Assembly (NCBI GenBank): GCA_963836605.1
Contig: CAWIKB010000009.1
Location: 1,116,001-1,180,000 of the forward strand
DNA from: Bog-473 sp963836605
GTDB taxonomy: Bacteria; Actinomycetota; Acidimicrobiia; Acidimicrobiales; RAAP-2
DNA length: 64,000 bases
Direction: 5' to 3'
Notes under the pieces: model-generated
Database searches by the model: none
Seen by the model: the letters and a program-made list of their open reading frames with translations, nothing else
Told to the model about the DNA's origin: nothing
Made by a program: the position numbers and the translations under genes
In this document: positions 63,062 to 64,000 of the stretch, piece by piece
Position numbering within the stretch: position 1 is the stretch's first letter
How the letters are laid out: the number at the start of each line of letters is the position of its first letter

Positions 63062-64000
63062 TCGGGTGTGCTCCCACCGGGGCCACCTTCAGGCGATCCC
63101 TTGGCCGCGACCTCGTCCATCACCCGCACGACGAACGTCTCGAGGGGCACGCCCCGCTCCGGCTTCTCCGTCGAACCGCGGCGGTTCACCCCGACGGTGG
63201 CGTTCTCGACGTCGTCGTCGCCCACCACCAGGACGTAGGGCACCTTGGCCATCTTCGCCCGCCTGATCCGGGCTCCCAACGACTCACCGGCGTCATCGAC
63301 ACTGACCCGCACACCCGCCTCGGTGCAGGCCACCTCCACCGATCGCGCGTACTCCAGGTGGGCGTCACTCACCGGGAGCACCTTGACCTGTTCGGGCGAC
63401 AGCCAGGTGGGCAGGGCCCCGGCGTAGTGCTCGAGCAGCACCGCCATGAAGCGCTCCACCGACCCGAACAGCGCCCGGTGGATCATGATCGGCCGGTGTC
63501 GCGCGTTGTCGGCTCCGACGTACTCGAGGCCGAAGCGTTGGGGCAACTGGAAATCGAGTTGCACCGTGGACATCTGCCAAGTTCGACCGATGGCATCACG
63601 CGCCTGTACCGAGATCTTCGGCCCGTAGAACGCGCCGCCGCCTTCGTCCATGACCAGATCGAAGCCCATTTCGGCCGCCGTGGACCTCAGGGCCTCGGTC
63701 GCTTCCTCCCATTCCTCGTCCGAGCCGACCGCCTTGCCCGGTGGTTTGGTGGAGAGCTCGAGATAGAACTCGTTCAGTCCGAAATCGCCCAACAGGTCGA
63801 GCACGAAGCGCATGGTGCGGACCAGCTCGGGAACCATCTGCTCGCGGGTGCAGAAGATGTGGGCGTCATCCATGGTCATCCCTCGGACCCGGGTCAGCCC
63901 GTGCACGACCCCCGACTTCTCGTGGCGGTACACCGTCCCGAACTCGAAGAGGCGCAGCGGCAACTCCCGGTAGGAACGTTGCCGGCTCCGGTAGACCAGG
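63058..64000 (-). CDS. thrS: Threonyl-tRNA synthetase (C-terminal part, runs off the window)
   Basis: 314 codons are visible; the N-terminus lies beyond 64000. Class II motif 2 (YRELPLRLFEFGTVYRHEKS), GLTRVRGMTMDDAHIF, motif 3 (HRALFGSVERFMAVLLEHYA) and the anticodon-binding domain with KVLPVSDAHLEYA are all present. It charges tRNA-Thr. It begins the conserved thrS-HIT-pgsA-patA-pimA order. Confidence 0.97.
   Translation of the reverse strand, partial: LVYRSRQRSYRELPLRLFEFGTVYRHEKSGVVHGLTRVRGMTMDDAHIFCTREQMVPELVRTMRFVLDLLGDFGLNEFYLELSTKPPGKAVGSDEEWEEATEALRSTAAEMGFDLVMDEGGGAFYGPKISVQARDAIGRTWQMSTVQLDFQLPQRFGLEYVGADNARHRPIMIHRALFGSVERFMAVLLEHYAGALPTWLSPEQVKVLPVSDAHLEYARSVEVACTEAGVRVSVDDAGESLGARIRRAKMAKVPYVLVVGDDDVENATVGVNRRGSTEKPERGVPLETFVVRVMDEVAAKGSPEGGPGGSTPE

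Overview
The window is high-GC DNA from an actinobacterium. It carries the phosphatidylinositol-mannoside genes (pgsA, patA, pimA), an actinobacterial-style thrS-HIT pair, pdxS/pdxT, yebC-ruvCAB-yajC-secDF on one strand, twin-arginine-like surface proteins, LAFTG-type C-terminal sorting signals, and leaderless-looking promoters. Acidimicrobiia or a related deep class is my inference; there is no rRNA or other marker here to settle it.

The backbone, read on the minus strand from right to left, is thrS, HIT, pgsA, patA, pimA, pdxS, pdxT, yebC, ruvC, ruvA, ruvB, yajC, secD, secF. This matches the order I know from mycobacteria. Accessory modules interrupt it at many junctions.

(1) 1-4917: tandem array of at least four related secreted/surface proteins. 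The first is only a tail at the window edge, the second is broken by a frameshift and a stop, the third is frameshifted at its end, and the fourth is intact. (2) 4966-5650: Phd/PIN toxin-antitoxin pair. (3) 5915-7900: S53 peptidase with a PKD domain. (4) 8048-11648: secF, secD, yajC. (5) 11649-15070: regulatory region with 11-bp phased repeats, then an OmpR-type response regulator and a histidine kinase. (6) 15168-17448: ruvB, ruvA, ruvC. (7) 17522-21370: large S53 peptidase with Ig-like domains and repeats of the same C-terminal domain that ends the array proteins. (8) 21615-22364: yebC. (9) 22444-27694: redox cluster (TetR, AurF-like diiron protein, Baeyer-Villiger-type monooxygenase, SDR, alpha/beta hydrolase) around a divergent promoter. 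(10) 27708-31468: two VapBC-like pairs flanking pdxT and pdxS. (11) 31502-36567: M48 protease, LAFTG protein, pimA, patA, RelE-like remnant, pgsA. (12) 36687-62468: about 26 kb inserted between pgsA and HIT. It holds a nucleotidyltransferase pseudogene, two pectate-lyase-like proteins, an EF-G paralogue, a PASTA protein and a polysaccharide locus (epimerase, methyltransferase, 2OG oxygenase, Wzy-like, Wzx-like, two sulfotransferases, two glycosyltransferases, a propeller protein). The locus ends in a run of decayed genes (DUF4012, LAFTG protein, LMW phosphatase, Wzz/tyrosine kinase). (13) 62539-64000: frameshifted HIT gene and the 3' part of thrS.

Taken together, a conserved housekeeping chromosome segment carries repeated insertions of envelope, surface-polysaccharide and toxin-antitoxin genes. 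Many of the accessory genes are decaying. I saw no tRNA, rRNA, CRISPR array, transposase or integrase.
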